NCBI GenBank assembly: GCA_000648925.1
Contig: JFHF01000004.1
Coordinates: 124,001 to 188,000, forward strand
Reading direction: 5' to 3'
Length of the DNA stretch: 64,000 bases
From: Caballeronia jiangsuensis
Lineage (GTDB): Bacteria > Pseudomonadota > Gammaproteobacteria > Burkholderiales > Burkholderiaceae
Shown here: piece by piece, positions 1 to 8,651 of the stretch
Numbering within the stretch: position 1 is the first letter of the stretch
Layout of the letters: every line of letters begins with the position of its first letter
Notes under the pieces: generated by a model
Databases searched by the model: none
Told to the model about the DNA's origin: nothing
The model's input: only the letters and a program-made list of their open reading frames with translations
Made by a program: the position numbers and the translations under genes

Positions 1-505
1 CGCCGATGCCGAACCAGATGATGATGAGCGGCAGATACGCGAGCGGCGGCAGCGGCCGGTAGAACTCGATCGGCGGATCGAACACGCCGCGCGCGTGGCG
101 CGAGACGCCCATCATCACGCCGACGGGAATCGCCGTGACGCAGGCGAGCGCGAACGCGCCGAACACGCGCAACAGGCTCGCGACGATATGTTCGGCGAGC
201 GTCGAGTTGGCGAAGCCTTCGCTCGCCACCGAGATGAACTTCGCGAACACCGCTTGCGGCGACGGCAGAAAAAGCGGCTTGATCCAGTGCATGCCGGTGA
301 TCAGAAACCAGCCGGCCAGCAGCACGGCGACCGTCGCGATGCTCATCGCGAGGCTGCTGCCGTAGCCCGGCACGCCGAAGGTGTCGCCCGGTTTCACAGG
401 CTTTTTCTTCGACTGCCGCGCGGGTCTGCCGGGCGGATGCCGCGATGCGCCGATCTCCGTTTCGATCGCGGGACCGGCCACGGTCATCGATGCTCGCTTA
501 TCCAT
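1..505 (-). CDS. tauC: Taurine/sulfonate ABC transporter permease, 3' part missing
   Basis: This is the N-terminal 168 codons of an inner-membrane permease; the gene runs off the left edge of the window. It starts with a charged cytoplasmic segment of about 50 residues, then a hydrophobic segment ([13 protein letters not shown]), then the family-typical run that ends in [21 protein letters not shown], the EAA-loop region that contacts the ATPase. It would form the channel through which taurine or a related sulfonate enters. The start ATG lies inside the end of the ATPase gene (8-bp overlap), so the two are probably translationally coupled. The order binding protein, ATPase, permease matches tauABC/ssu-type operons. 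A downstream dioxygenase that would confirm taurine use is outside the window. The family is clear; the exact sulfonate is inferred. Confidence 0.85.
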   Translation of the reverse strand, partial: MDKRASMTVAGPAIETEIGASRHPPGRPARQSKKKPVKPGDTFGVPGYGSSLAMSIATVAVLLAGWFLITGMHWIKPLFLPSPQAVFAKFISVASEGFANSTLAEHIVASLLRVFGAFALACVTAIPVGVMMGVSRHARGVFDPPIEFYRPLPPLAYLPLIIIWFGIG

Positions 506-1316
506 GATGAAGCTCCTCGGCGGCGTGATGCGCGGCGCGTTCGTCGCCGTAGATGATGCCGAGCACGCGCTCGCGCATGTCGATGAAATCGGGACTCGAC
601 TTGATCGCGCGCGCATCGCGGGTGGCGAGGAAGCGGCGGTTGAAATCGAGATCGTAGCTATGCGTGATGCGGCCCGGACGCGGCGACATCACGATCAGCC
701 GGCTCGCCAGGAATAGCGCTTCCTCCACGCTGTGCGTGATGAAGAACAGCATCTTCTGCGTGCGCTGCCACACATCGAGCAGCAGTTCCTGAATGGTCTC
801 GCGCGTGAGGGCGTCGAGCGCGGCCATCGGCTCGTCCATCAGCAGCATCGCGGGATCGCAGGTCAGCGCGCGGGCGATGCCCACACGCTGCTGCATGCCG
901 CCCGACAACTGATAAATCATGTGCCTGTGGAAGTCCTGAAGGCCGACCAGCGCGAGGTTGCGTTTCGCGATCTCCTCGCGCTGCGCCTTCGGCACGCCCT
1001 GCAGCTTCAGGCCGAAGGTGGCGTTGTCGAGCACGTTGAGCCACGGCAGCAGCGCATGCTTCTGAAACACGACGCCGCGATCGGCGCCCGGTCCCTCCAC
1101 CGGCCGGCCGTTGAGCAGCATCTCGCCCGACGATGGCGCGATGAAGCCCGCCATCAGCGACAGCAGCGTCGTCTTGCCGCAACCCGACGCACCGAGCGCG
1201 ACGACGAATTCGCCATCGCCGATGGTGAGATCGATGCCATCGAGCGCATGCACGCGCTCGCCCGGGCGTCGTCCGGGAAACATCACATTGACGTTCTTCA
1301 CCTGCATGCAACCCAT
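498..1316 (-). CDS. tauB: Taurine/sulfonate ABC transporter ATP-binding protein
   Basis: This is the ATPase of a sulfonate importer. It has a Walker A motif GASGCGKT at residues 42-49, a Q-loop ([11 protein letters not shown]), the signature LSGGM, a Walker [13 protein letters not shown] and an H-loop (FITHSVEEA), so it is complete and likely active. I chose the ATG that gives MGCMQVKN because GGGAGG lies just upstream. An ATG 33 bp further upstream would add an unlikely PHPSPGG extension. The gene sits between the binding-protein gene and the permease gene, with which it overlaps. The sequence resembles TauB and SsuB of proteobacteria. Assignment to taurine rather than an alkanesulfonate rests mainly on the neighbouring binding protein. 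Confidence 0.92.
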   Translation of the reverse strand: MGCMQVKNVNVMFPGRRPGERVHALDGIDLTIGDGEFVVALGASGCGKTTLLSLMAGFIAPSSGEMLLNGRPVEGPGADRGVVFQKHALLPWLNVLDNATFGLKLQGVPKAQREEIAKRNLALVGLQDFHRHMIYQLSGGMQQRVGIARALTCDPAMLLMDEPMAALDALTRETIQELLLDVWQRTQKMLFFITHSVEEALFLASRLIVMSPRPGRITHSYDLDFNRRFLATRDARAIKSSPDFIDMRERVLGIIYGDERAAHHAAEELHHG

Positions 1317-1371
1317 ATGTCCTCCCGGACTCGGATGTGGCAAGGGCAAGCGGCGCGTGCCCGGGTCAGGC

Positions 1372-2448
1372 TCATTTCAGCTTTTCGGCGGCCTCGACGT
1401 ATTCGGCCGTCACGTACTTCGAATAGTCCGGCAGCACTGCGTTGACCCGCTTCTGCTGCTTCAGGAAGACCGCCGTGTCCTTCAGCGCGAAGGCCGCGCG
1501 GCTCGATGCGCCGCCGCCGAGCCACTGTTTCGACGCCTGCTCCTGCGCCGACGGGTAGCCATACAGTGCGAGCGATTCCGGCACCTCGGCGGGCGTTCCG
1601 CCGATCGTCTTGGCGATCGCCGAAGCCTGTTGCGACTGCGCGCTCCACTTCGACGGATCGCTGCGATATTGCTGGTCGATATCCGAAATCGCCTTGACGA
1701 ACTTCGCCATGAAGTCCTTGTGCGCCTCGCCCCACGCGCGGTCCACCGCGATGCCATCGAAGGTCGGTTTGCCGAGCTTCGAGAGATCGCCCGACGTGAT
1801 CAGCACCTTGCCGCTTTTCTTCAGTTGCGAGAGCGCCGGGTCCCACACGTAGGCGGCGTCGATATCGCCGCGCTCCCATGCCGCCGCGATCTGGTTCGGC
1901 TGCATGTTGAGAATCTTCACGGAAGACGGATCGATGCCCCAGTGTTGCAGCGCAAACATCGTGTGATAGTGCGTCGTCGAGACGAACGGCACGCCGATGG
2001 TCTTGCCCTTCAGATCGGCCGGCTTCTCGACGCCCGAGCCGTTGCGCACGATCATCGCCTCGGCCTCGTTGATGTTGTCGAGAATCCAGAAGAGCTGCGC
2101 ATCCACGCCCTGACTGACGGCGGCGGCGAGCGGACTGGAGCCGATCACGCCGATCTTGACGTCGCCCGAAGCCATCGCGGTCGCCACTTTCGCGCCCGAT
2201 TCGAACTGGCGCCAGTTGATCTTGTAGCCGGTGGCCTTCGCGATCGAGCCATCCGCGATGCCGACGACCCACGGATCGACGATCTGCTGGTACGCGATCG
2301 TCACTTCCTTGTCCTCGGCGTGCGCGGTCTGTGCGACGCCCCACGCGCACGCGGCGATCGCAAGCGAGGCCAGCGCGCGTGCCGGCGCGAACGTTCGAAG
2401 CAGCTTGCCGGACAGGCGTTTCAAGCCGGAGACGCGGATCGTTTTCAT
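1372..2448 (-). CDS. tauA: Taurine/sulfonate ABC transporter periplasmic binding protein
   Basis: This 358-residue exported protein is the substrate-binding component and first gene of the leftward tau operon. It has a long basic N-terminus and a hydrophobic core ending in AHA, a likely signal-peptidase site before [10 protein letters not shown]. The mature part carries family-typical stretches such as [30 protein letters not shown] and [13 protein letters not shown]. The start is set by AGGA a few bases upstream of the ATG; the reading frame stays open for 195 bp further but without family similarity. In TauA-type proteins the ligand is taurine or a related sulfonate. The exact ligand cannot be read from sequence here. 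Confidence 0.88.
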   Translation of the reverse strand: MKTIRVSGLKRLSGKLLRTFAPARALASLAIAACAWGVAQTAHAEDKEVTIAYQQIVDPWVVGIADGSIAKATGYKINWRQFESGAKVATAMASGDVKIGVIGSSPLAAAVSQGVDAQLFWILDNINEAEAMIVRNGSGVEKPADLKGKTIGVPFVSTTHYHTMFALQHWGIDPSSVKILNMQPNQIAAAWERGDIDAAYVWDPALSQLKKSGKVLITSGDLSKLGKPTFDGIAVDRAWGEAHKDFMAKFVKAISDIDQQYRSDPSKWSAQSQQASAIAKTIGGTPAEVPESLALYGYPSAQEQASKQWLGGGASSRAAFALKDTAVFLKQQKRVNAVLPDYSKYVTAEYVEAAEKLK

Positions 2449-2901
2449 GAGCTTTCCTGGAGAGGTGGAGAATCGGGAACGCCAGCGCGCGACGTTCCCT
2501 TTTCCGGTGCAGGCTCGTTGCGCGTGCAGCGAACCGATGCCCGAGTATCCACAGCGAAAAATCCGGAAAGTTAGTGCCAGACGGAACCAATCGTTGGGTC
2601 CACATCGACGCGCGTTTGCCGGCGCGCCGCCGCCGCGCTTCATTTATGTTGGCGGATCATACATAGCCTTATACGCGTCGCGCGGCTCAAGTCAGCCTGC
2701 GACTTCGCTTGTCCTACCTATAATTTTGACGGGCTGTCTCCGCGCGATGGCCTGGTCGAACTTCACATTCTTGGCACTTATCGTCAGGACAAGATTCTTC
2801 GAGAATTGCCGCACGCAATGGGACAGGGGCGAGCGCCTTCACGCAAGACCGCACTCGCCCGGCTCCTCGCATATCCCTCATTTTTCTTCGGGAGATTAGC
2901 C
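2449..2901. other. Intergenic region between tauA and the NmrA-like gene
   Basis: About 450 bp separate the divergent tauA and NmrA-like genes. The stretch around 2640-2730 is clearly more AT-rich than its surroundings and contains TATAAT at 2719-2724, a perfect minus-10 hexamer for rightward transcription, but I see no good minus-35 at 16-18 bp. The leftward tau promoter must also lie here. No convincing coding frame or RNA structure was seen. Confidence 0.5.
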
Positions 2902-3654
2902 ATGAAGATCGTCGTAATGGGTGGGTCCGGCCTGATCGGATCGCGTGTCGTGACCTTGCTCGAGGAGGCGGGCCACGAGGCGCTCGCCGCATCGCCGCGC
3001 AGTGGTGTCAACGCCGTTACCGGCGAAGGGCTCAGCGATGCATTCGCGGGAGCCGATGTCGTCGTGGACGTGACGAACGCGCCCTCATGGGAACCGCAAG
3101 CGGTGCTCGATTTTTTCAGCACATCGGCGCGCAACCTCGCCGCGGCCGAAAAGGCGGCGGGCGTGCGCCATCACGTCGCGCTCTCCATCGTCGGATGCGA
3201 TCGCACGCCGGAGAATGCGTATTTCGTCGCCAAGGTCGCGCAGGAAAAGCTCATCGAAGCATCGGGCGTGCCGTATTCGATCGCGCGCGCGACCCAGTTC
3301 ATGGAGTTCATCGGCGGCATCGCCGATTTCAGCACGGTCGATGGAACGGTGCGACTCGGCGATGGCCTGTTTCAACCGATCGCCGCCGACGATGTCGCCG
3401 GGTTCCTCGCGCAGATCGCGTGCGCCTCGCCGCTGAACGGCATGACCGATATCGCCGGCCCGGACCGTGCTCCCTTCGCGGACATCGTCGGACGTTATCT
3501 GAAGTCGGTGGGCGATACGCGCCCGGTTGTCACGGACAGCGAGGCGCGTTACTACGGCGGCCGTGTCGAGGAACAATCGCTCGTGCCGCTCGGCGACGCG
3601 CGGATCGGCCGCGTCAGTCTCGAGCAGTGGCTGGCGCAGGCGAAGAAGGTCTGA
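2902..3654 (+). CDS. NAD(P)-binding NmrA/atypical SDR family protein
   Basis: This 250-residue Rossmann-fold protein has the dinucleotide-binding motif GGSGLIG at residues 7-13. It belongs to the atypical SDR/NmrA-like group of NAD(P)-dependent sugar-nucleotide-epimerase-like proteins. FVAKVAQEKLIEASGVPYSIARATQFMEF is the region typical of these proteins, in which the lysine of the YxxxK pair is often present but the tyrosine varies (here Y-F-V-A-K). The start follows GGGAG at a good distance. No metabolic partner is adjacent, so the substrate is unknown; relatives act as oxidoreductases or as redox-sensing proteins. It is complete and in good coding context. Confidence 0.8.
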   Translation: MKIVVMGGSGLIGSRVVTLLEEAGHEALAASPRSGVNAVTGEGLSDAFAGADVVVDVTNAPSWEPQAVLDFFSTSARNLAAAEKAAGVRHHVALSIVGCDRTPENAYFVAKVAQEKLIEASGVPYSIARATQFMEFIGGIADFSTVDGTVRLGDGLFQPIAADDVAGFLAQIACASPLNGMTDIAGPDRAPFADIVGRYLKSVGDTRPVVTDSEARYYGGRVEEQSLVPLGDARIGRVSLEQWLAQAKKV

Positions 3655-3690
3655 TACCGGGTTTGTGAACCCTGATCTTCTGAGTAGAGC

Positions 3691-3777
3691 ATGAGCACAA
3701 CACAGAAGGTCGTCGTCGTTACCGGCGCATCGCAGGAAGCTGGATTATCGAGGGGCGTTGAGAGAGGTCGTTGCTGA
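3691..3777 (+). pseudogene. N-terminal remnant of a short-chain dehydrogenase
   Basis: An ATG opens a 28-codon frame reading MSTTQKVVVVTGASQ, the start of a classical SDR with its TGASxGIG cofactor motif. After TGASQ the family similarity stops: the next residues are EAGLSRGVERGRC and then a stop. There is no NNAG or YxxxK region downstream. It is most likely the stump of a deleted SDR gene. A chance small ORF is possible, but VVVVTGAS is highly characteristic. Confidence 0.65.
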
Positions 3778-3802
3778 CCGCGGTCTTATGGACCGCCCCT
3801 CG
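3749..3802. repeat. Inverted repeat with internal palindrome between convergent genes
   Basis: CGAGGGGCG at 3749-3757 is mirrored by CGCCCCTCG at 3794-3802. Between them lie the palindrome GACCGCGGTC (3776-3785) and a small hairpin, GCGGTC-TTATG-GACCGC (3780-3796). The repeat starts close to where the SDR remnant loses homology and lies before the 3' end of the convergent GH3 gene. It could be a terminator lacking a T-tract or a scar of the rearrangement that removed the SDR gene. Confidence 0.4.
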
Positions 3803-3867
3803 GCAAGGTATCGAAATAACATCGACCGCCACGCGATCACGCGCCGCGGCCGATGTCCGTTCCGCAA

Positions 3868-6120
3868 TCACTTGCTGACCGACAAGCCCGAAGTCAGCGT
3901 GAGATTGTCCGACGCGTTCCCGACCATCACCTGAATCTGCCCGTTCGCCGTCTTCCACTGTTGCGACGCGGTATCCCACGTGGCGAGCGGATGACTCGCC
4001 GAGTTCGGATCGATGATGATCTGCACGGTCTTCTTCTCGCCCGGCGCGAGCATCACCTTCTGGAAGCCGACGAGACGCTTCGGCGGCTGCCCGAGACCGG
4101 CCGGCAAGGACACATACACCTGCGGCACTTCGGCGCCCGCGACCTTGCCGCTATTCTCGACATCGACGGACACGGTAATCGGCTTCGTGCCGTCCGACGC
4201 CTGCGGGCTCACCTGCAGCGACGACAGTTTGAAGCTCGCGTACGACAACCCGTGCCCGAACGCGAAGAGCGGCTTGACGTTCTGCGCGTCATACCACCGG
4301 TAGCCGATCTGCAGTCCTTCCGAGTAGGTGACCGTCGGCACGCCGTTGACGTTGACGCCGGGATACTGCGCGGGCGTGTTGGCAGGCCAGTCGCCGGACT
4401 TCTTCGGGAACGTGACCGGCAGCTTGCCCGACGGATTCGCCACGCCGAACACAAGATTCGCCATGATGTTGCCGTCTTCCTGACCGGGGAACCATGTCTC
4501 CAGCACGGCGGGCACCTGATCGATCCACGGCATCAGCGCGGACGCGTTGTCCTTCATCACGAGCGCCGTGCGCGGATTGGCCGCCGCCACCGCCGAGATC
4601 ATCGCGTCCTGATTGTTCGACAACTCGATGCTCGTCCGGTCCGCGCCTTCCTCCGCGATCGTTCCCGCCAGCATGATCACGACATCGGCCTGCTTCGCCG
4701 CATTGACGGCCGCCGCGAGATTGCTGTTGTCATCCGCGACGATCGTGAGCGACGCCGTCGCGCTCGAACCGAGTTGCTTCAACACGCTCTGCACGCCTTC
4801 GAGCGGCGTGACCGTGTAGAGCGGGATCACGTCCGAGCTTCCGCCGCAGCATCCCGAGACGGCCTTGTTCGCATACGCGCCCTGACCGATCAGCGCGACG
4901 GAGCGAACCGATTTTGCATCGAAGGGAAGCAGGTTGTTTGCGTTCTTCAGCAGCACCGCCGACTGCTCGCCGATCGCACGCGCGATGGCGCCGTCGCCGG
5001 CCTGATCGATCGCCGTCTGCGCAACGGGCCGGTCGAAGATGCCGAGCTTGAACATCTGCGTATACCGGCGGCCGAGCGCCGTGTCGATATTCGACTGGCT
5101 GATCTGCCCCGCCGTCAGCGCCGCATTGATCTTCGCCGGCGTCCACCATGTCGTGAGCGGCGCGATATCGATGCCCGGCATTTCGTTGTCGAGGCCCGCG
5201 AGCATCGTGTTGGCGGTGCTGTGCGCCGCGAAGAAATCGGACTGCACATAGCCGGTGAAGCCCCATTGCCCGCGCAGGACGTCGGTGAGAATGTGCTTGT
5301 TCTCGCACATCGACGCGCCGTTCACCGAGTTGTACGAGCACATGACCGACGCCACGCCGCCATCCTTCACGGCCATCTCGAAGGGCACCATGTAGAGCTC
5401 GTGCAGCGTTTTATCGTCGATGTTCTCGTTGATCGTCATGCGATTCGTTTCCTGCTCGTTCGCGACGAGATGCTTGGCCATCGCGATCACGCCGTGCGAC
5501 TGGATCGCCTTGATCTCGGCGACGCCCATCGTGCCGCTCAGGATCGGGTCTTCGCCGAAGTATTCGAAGTTGCGGCCGAGCGTCGGATTGCGCGCGAGGT
5601 TCATGCCGGGGCCTTCGAGCACGTGCAGCGCGAGATTGCGCGACTCGCGCCCGATCACGTCGCCGAACTGGCTCGCCACGGCCGTATCGAACGATGCCGC
5701 CACCGCCATGCCCGAAGGCAGCGCGGTCGCCTTCGCCGACGCCGGGCTCGACAGCGACGAAAGCGGTAGTCCCGGCAGATCGGGCGACACGCAATCGTTC
5801 TGCCCGACGCCGACCGGCCCGTTGGTCACGCGCAGCGTCGGCACCTGCAACTCCGGTATGCCCGTGATGTGACGGCTTCCGTAACACGACGGAATCTCCG
5901 GCACGACGCCGGGCGAGCCGGTCAGTTGCGCGATCTTCTGCTGCGGCGTCATGGCCGCGAGCAGCAGCGCCGTGCGCTGTTCCGGCGGCAACGACGTGTT
6001 CATCCATGCATGTGCATTGGTCGCGGACGGTGCGCCGCCGTTGTCGTCATGTCCGCCTCCGCAGCCGGCTGCAACGAACATCGCGATCACGGCGCTCAGA
6101 ATCGTACTTTTCTTCATCAT
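3868..6120 (-). CDS. GH3 beta-glucosidase-type glycoside hydrolase, lipoprotein
   Basis: This 750-residue family-3 glycoside hydrolase would remove non-reducing beta-linked sugars, probably glucose or xylose, at the cell envelope. The N-terminus (MMKKSTILSAVIAMFVAAGC) is a lipoprotein signal with the lipidated cysteine at residue 20. The GH3 N-terminal domain includes LGRNFEYFGEDP and MAKHLVANEQE; GYVQSDFFA places the probable catalytic nucleophile at Asp295. It is followed by the GH3 C-terminal domain and a fibronectin-III-like domain (about residues 660-750). GGAGG six bases before ATGATG fixes the start. The gene is divergent from a LacI-family regulator, which probably controls it. Sugar specificity is not deducible from sequence. 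Confidence 0.92.
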   Translation of the reverse strand: MMKKSTILSAVIAMFVAAGCGGGHDDNGGAPSATNAHAWMNTSLPPEQRTALLLAAMTPQQKIAQLTGSPGVVPEIPSCYGSRHITGIPELQVPTLRVTNGPVGVGQNDCVSPDLPGLPLSSLSSPASAKATALPSGMAVAASFDTAVASQFGDVIGRESRNLALHVLEGPGMNLARNPTLGRNFEYFGEDPILSGTMGVAEIKAIQSHGVIAMAKHLVANEQETNRMTINENIDDKTLHELYMVPFEMAVKDGGVASVMCSYNSVNGASMCENKHILTDVLRGQWGFTGYVQSDFFAAHSTANTMLAGLDNEMPGIDIAPLTTWWTPAKINAALTAGQISQSNIDTALGRRYTQMFKLGIFDRPVAQTAIDQAGDGAIARAIGEQSAVLLKNANNLLPFDAKSVRSVALIGQGAYANKAVSGCCGGSSDVIPLYTVTPLEGVQSVLKQLGSSATASLTIVADDNSNLAAAVNAAKQADVVIMLAGTIAEEGADRTSIELSNNQDAMISAVAAANPRTALVMKDNASALMPWIDQVPAVLETWFPGQEDGNIMANLVFGVANPSGKLPVTFPKKSGDWPANTPAQYPGVNVNGVPTVTYSEGLQIGYRWYDAQNVKPLFAFGHGLSYASFKLSSLQVSPQASDGTKPITVSVDVENSGKVAGAEVPQVYVSLPAGLGQPPKRLVGFQKVMLAPGEKKTVQIIIDPNSASHPLATWDTASQQWKTANGQIQVMVGNASDNLTLTSGLSVSK

Positions 6121-6297
6121 TGCCCTCCTCCATTTGATTTCAGAGACATACATCGGAATTAATTTCGTCATCCTTATCGAATGATCGTCTTCATCGGAAT
6201 GCCGGGGCCGAACGACTTCAGCCCGCCCGATCGCTATTTCCAGGAATTGCCTGCCCGACGTCGTACACTCGATGCATCGGCGTGCACGTTCCTACTT

Positions 6298-6305
6298 AAA
6301 CGTTT
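6298..6305. promoter_or_regulatory. Candidate LacI-family operator
   Basis: AAACGTTT is a perfect 8-bp palindrome centred on CG, the core expected of LacI/PurR-type operators. It ends 5 bp before the regulator's start codon, where binding would block its own translation start or transcription, so it fits autoregulation. An AT palindrome, AATTAATT (6157-6164), lies nearer the GH3 gene. The evidence is motif shape only. Confidence 0.4.
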
Positions 6306-6310
6306 TCCAC

Positions 6311-7300
6311 ATGAAAAAGCCTTCGGCAACCATTCGCGACGTCGCCGCGCTCTCGGGCGTCTCCGTTGCGACCGTGTCCAAATTCATCAACGGCACCAAG
6401 CGCTTCACCGAACCGGTGGAAGCAAAGCTCAAGGCAGCGATCGAAGAACTCGGCTATCAGTCCAACCCGCTGGCACGCTCGATGGTCACCAAGCAGACGC
6501 GCACCATCGGCCTCACGATTCTCGACATCAGCAATCCGCATTTCACCAATGTCGTGAAGGGCGCGAATCGCGTGGCGCTGCGGCACGACTACACGCTGCT
6601 GCTCGTCGACGTCGACGAGAATCAGGCGCGCGAGCGGCCGCTCGTCGAAGCGCTCGCGCGCCGTGTCGACGGGCTGATCCTCAGTTCGCGCCTGCCCGAG
6701 GAAGAGTCGCAATGGCTGCTCGACCTCGACAAGCCGGTCGTGCTCCTGCGCCGCAGCGACAAGCTGCCGATCTCAAGCGTGGGCATCGACAACCGGCTCG
6801 CCACGTTCATGCTCACCCGACATCTGCTGGACCTCGGTCATCGCAACTTCGCGTATCTCGGCTTCGAACAGGCGCGCATCAACGACGAGCGCATCGCCGG
6901 CGTGCGCGACTGTCTCGCCGAAGCCGGACTCGAACTCGACGTACACGATGTCCACGCACCGACCACCCGCGCCGGCGAACACGCCTGCTCGCGCGTGATG
7001 CTCGGCCCGCGCCGCCCGCAGGCGGTCATCTGCTACAACGATCTCATCGCGCTCGGCTTCATCAAGGCGGCGACCGCGCTCGGCATCAACGTGCCCCGGG
7101 ACGTCGCCGTGACCGGCATCGACAACGTGCCCTACGGCGAAATCTCCGCGCCGTCGCTCACGAGCGTGGATACGCAAAGCGAGACGATGGGCGAGATCGC
7201 GATGCAGAAGCTCATCGATACGTTATCGGGCAAGGACGAGATCGAGCATGTGACGATCGAGCCGTGTCTGGTCGTGCGTGAATCGACACACGCTGCGTAA
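6311..7300 (+). CDS. LacI-family transcriptional regulator
   Basis: This 329-residue repressor-type protein has an N-terminal LacI helix-turn-helix (TIRDVAALSGVSVATVSKF, about residues 7-25), a hinge (SNPLARSMV), and a periplasmic-binding-protein-like ligand domain beginning near TIGLTILDISNPHF. Its effector is presumably a sugar. It is transcribed divergently from the GH3 beta-glucosidase gene with a shared 190-bp promoter region, so that gene is the likely target. No strong ribosome-binding site precedes the ATG. An ATG 39 bp upstream would add MHRRARSYLNVFH and also lacks one, so the start is somewhat uncertain. Confidence 0.92.
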   Translation: MKKPSATIRDVAALSGVSVATVSKFINGTKRFTEPVEAKLKAAIEELGYQSNPLARSMVTKQTRTIGLTILDISNPHFTNVVKGANRVALRHDYTLLLVDVDENQARERPLVEALARRVDGLILSSRLPEEESQWLLDLDKPVVLLRRSDKLPISSVGIDNRLATFMLTRHLLDLGHRNFAYLGFEQARINDERIAGVRDCLAEAGLELDVHDVHAPTTRAGEHACSRVMLGPRRPQAVICYNDLIALGFIKAATALGINVPRDVAVTGIDNVPYGEISAPSLTSVDTQSETMGEIAMQKLIDTLSGKDEIEHVTIEPCLVVRESTHAA

Positions 7301-7593
7301 GGCTTCGAGTCGTGCTTCGTGCTGCAGGCATGAGCGTCTCCGCACGCCTTGCGCGGATCGCAAGGCATGTGTCGTTTGATCGAAAGGGGATTCCCAATAT
7401 ATGTTTGGGAAAACGGTTACCCAGAGTAACGACTTTTGAGCAGGCTTACCATTTCTTTCTTCTCGGGGGTTTCCCTAGCAAAGACGTTTGGCGATCGACA
7501 TGACAGTGCGCGAATTTTGCGAAGCTAGAATGGGACGTCGCGCCATCCGACGCCACGCCGTCGGGTGGCGTTCCTCTCTCGTGGGGCATCCAC
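7301..7593. other. Intergenic region with a hairpin and a LacI-like palindrome
   Basis: Nearly 300 bp without a supported gene. TTCCCAA (7391-7397) and TTGGGAA (7405-7411) form a 7-bp stem with a 7-nt loop but no T-tract follows, so it is a weak terminator candidate for the LacI gene. Overlapping it is the operator-like palindrome listed separately. The stretch 7380-7460 is more AT-rich than the flanking genes and may hold the promoter of the HAD gene. Confidence 0.4.
7407..7422. promoter_or_regulatory. Possible second LacI-type operator
   Basis: GGGAAAACGGTTACCC is an imperfect 16-bp palindrome (12 of 16 positions symmetric) centred on CG, in the style of LacI-family operators. It lies downstream of the regulator gene and about 170 bp before the HAD gene. 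Whether the adjacent LacI protein binds here is unknown. Confidence 0.25.
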
Positions 7594-8208
7594 ATGACAG
7601 CACCGATTTCCCTCGTCCTGTTCGATATGGAAGGCGTCCTGTCCCACTACGACCGCGCGGTGCGCGTCGATCATCTGGCGGCGCTGTGCGAAAGACCGTC
7701 CGAAGCGGTGCGCGAAGCAATCTGGGGATCCGGTCTCGAAGCTCGCGCGGATAGCGGCGAAATCGGCGAAGACGCGTATCTTGCGATGCTCGGCGATCTG
7801 CTCGACTGCCCGATCAGCCGCGACATGTGGCTGGCATCGCGCCGCGCATCGATCACGCCCAATCTCGATACCATCGATCTGGCGGCGAGCGTCGCGCAAA
7901 ACCATGCGATCGCGGTGCTGACCAACAACTGCCGTCTGGTCTCCGATCACATCGCTTACCTGAATCCGCCGGTCGCGCGGGTGTTCGGACCTCACGTGTA
8001 TGCGACGGCGTCGTTCGGTTCGGCGAAGCCCTCGGCGCAGGCTTATCTTCGATGTCTCGAACTGCTCGGCGCGCAGGCTTCGGAGACGCTCTTCATCGAC
8101 GATTCGGATGCGAACGTAAGCGGCGCGCTCGATGCGGGACTGATCGCGTACAAGTTCGTCGATGCCGCCGCTCTCGCGGACGAGTTCAAGCTAAGGAAGC
8201 TGATTTAG
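7594..8208 (+). CDS. HAD-superfamily hydrolase
   Basis: This 204-residue haloacid-dehalogenase-fold protein probably acts as a cytoplasmic phosphatase or phosphoglucomutase-like enzyme. Motif I reads LVLFDMEGV with the nucleophile at Asp11; the usual second Asp is Glu13. Motif II is LTNNC, motif III is Lys145 in GSAKPSAQAY, and motif IV is FIDDSDANV with Asp169 and Asp170. All catalytic positions are filled. The cap insertion between motifs I and II (about residues 20-85) is helical, as in subclass I. The D-x-E version of motif I also occurs in some relatives, such as enolase-phosphatases, so the enzyme may still be active. No metabolic neighbours indicate its substrate. Confidence 0.82.
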   Translation: MTAPISLVLFDMEGVLSHYDRAVRVDHLAALCERPSEAVREAIWGSGLEARADSGEIGEDAYLAMLGDLLDCPISRDMWLASRRASITPNLDTIDLAASVAQNHAIAVLTNNCRLVSDHIAYLNPPVARVFGPHVYATASFGSAKPSAQAYLRCLELLGAQASETLFIDDSDANVSGALDAGLIAYKFVDAAALADEFKLRKLI

Positions 8209-8327
8209 GACACGGCATTTCACGCCTTCATCAAGCAAGCCGAAAGCCACAAGGCAGCCCACCCGAAAGCTTGCGCGCGAAACCACACAAAAGACGTGCC
8301 ATCTGGGCTTCATTTGCACCAACTGTG

Positions 8328-8357
8328 TTGACTTCCCTCAAGAAGCGCGCCTACAAT
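8328..8357 (+). promoter_or_regulatory. Sigma70-type promoter for the Nramp gene
   Basis: TTGACT (8328-8333) and TACAAT (8352-8357) are separated by 18 bp, each one mismatch from consensus. The predicted transcription start is near 8364, which leaves a leader of almost 290 nt before the Nramp start codon. Confidence 0.6.
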
Positions 8358-8651
8358 TTTTTCATCTTCACGAAGGGGCTGATGCCTTGGACAGCAGCAG
8401 TAGTCGATCATCGAACAGATTCGCCGCCTAACCGGCCGGACGTCAGCGCAGCCTTTCCCAAGCCGCCGTCCCGCCAGTAGCGGACGGTGCGCGTCGCAGT
8501 AGTTTTCCCCGTGCACCTCTCTTAAGCGCCTCACAGGCGACGCTCATGCGCGCCCGTCTGGTATTTCGCCGCGTCCACGCGCGGCGGCGTGCGCGCGCCC
8601 GCTGCGAGCGCGCGTGAACGTGTGCGCAGTCCCAGATTACGGATAACAATA
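8358..8651 (+). other. Long 5' leader of the Nramp-type transporter gene
   Basis: No supported coding frame is present. The leader can form several hairpins, including CGCCT-CAC-AGGCG (8527-8539) and a 7-bp GC stem CGCCGCG/CGCGGCG (8567-8573 with 8580-8586). I looked for the yybP-ykoY manganese element (GGGGAGUAG core) and did not find it, nor the M-box magnesium element. A long structured leader before a metal transporter invites a regulatory RNA hypothesis, but no known class is recognised. Confidence 0.4.

Noticed and set aside
3853..5769. Plus-strand 638-codon frame over the GH3 gene
   Set aside because: Arginine-rich and motif-free; the minus strand carries an intact GH3 enzyme with a signal peptide.
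7827..8480. Frame extending past the HAD gene into the intergenic region
   Set aside because: It is an out-of-frame shadow of the HAD gene and crosses the Nramp promoter.
8358..8651. yybP-ykoY or M-box riboswitch before the Nramp gene
   Set aside because: The conserved GGGGAGUAG core and M-box signatures are not present, so no known class was called.
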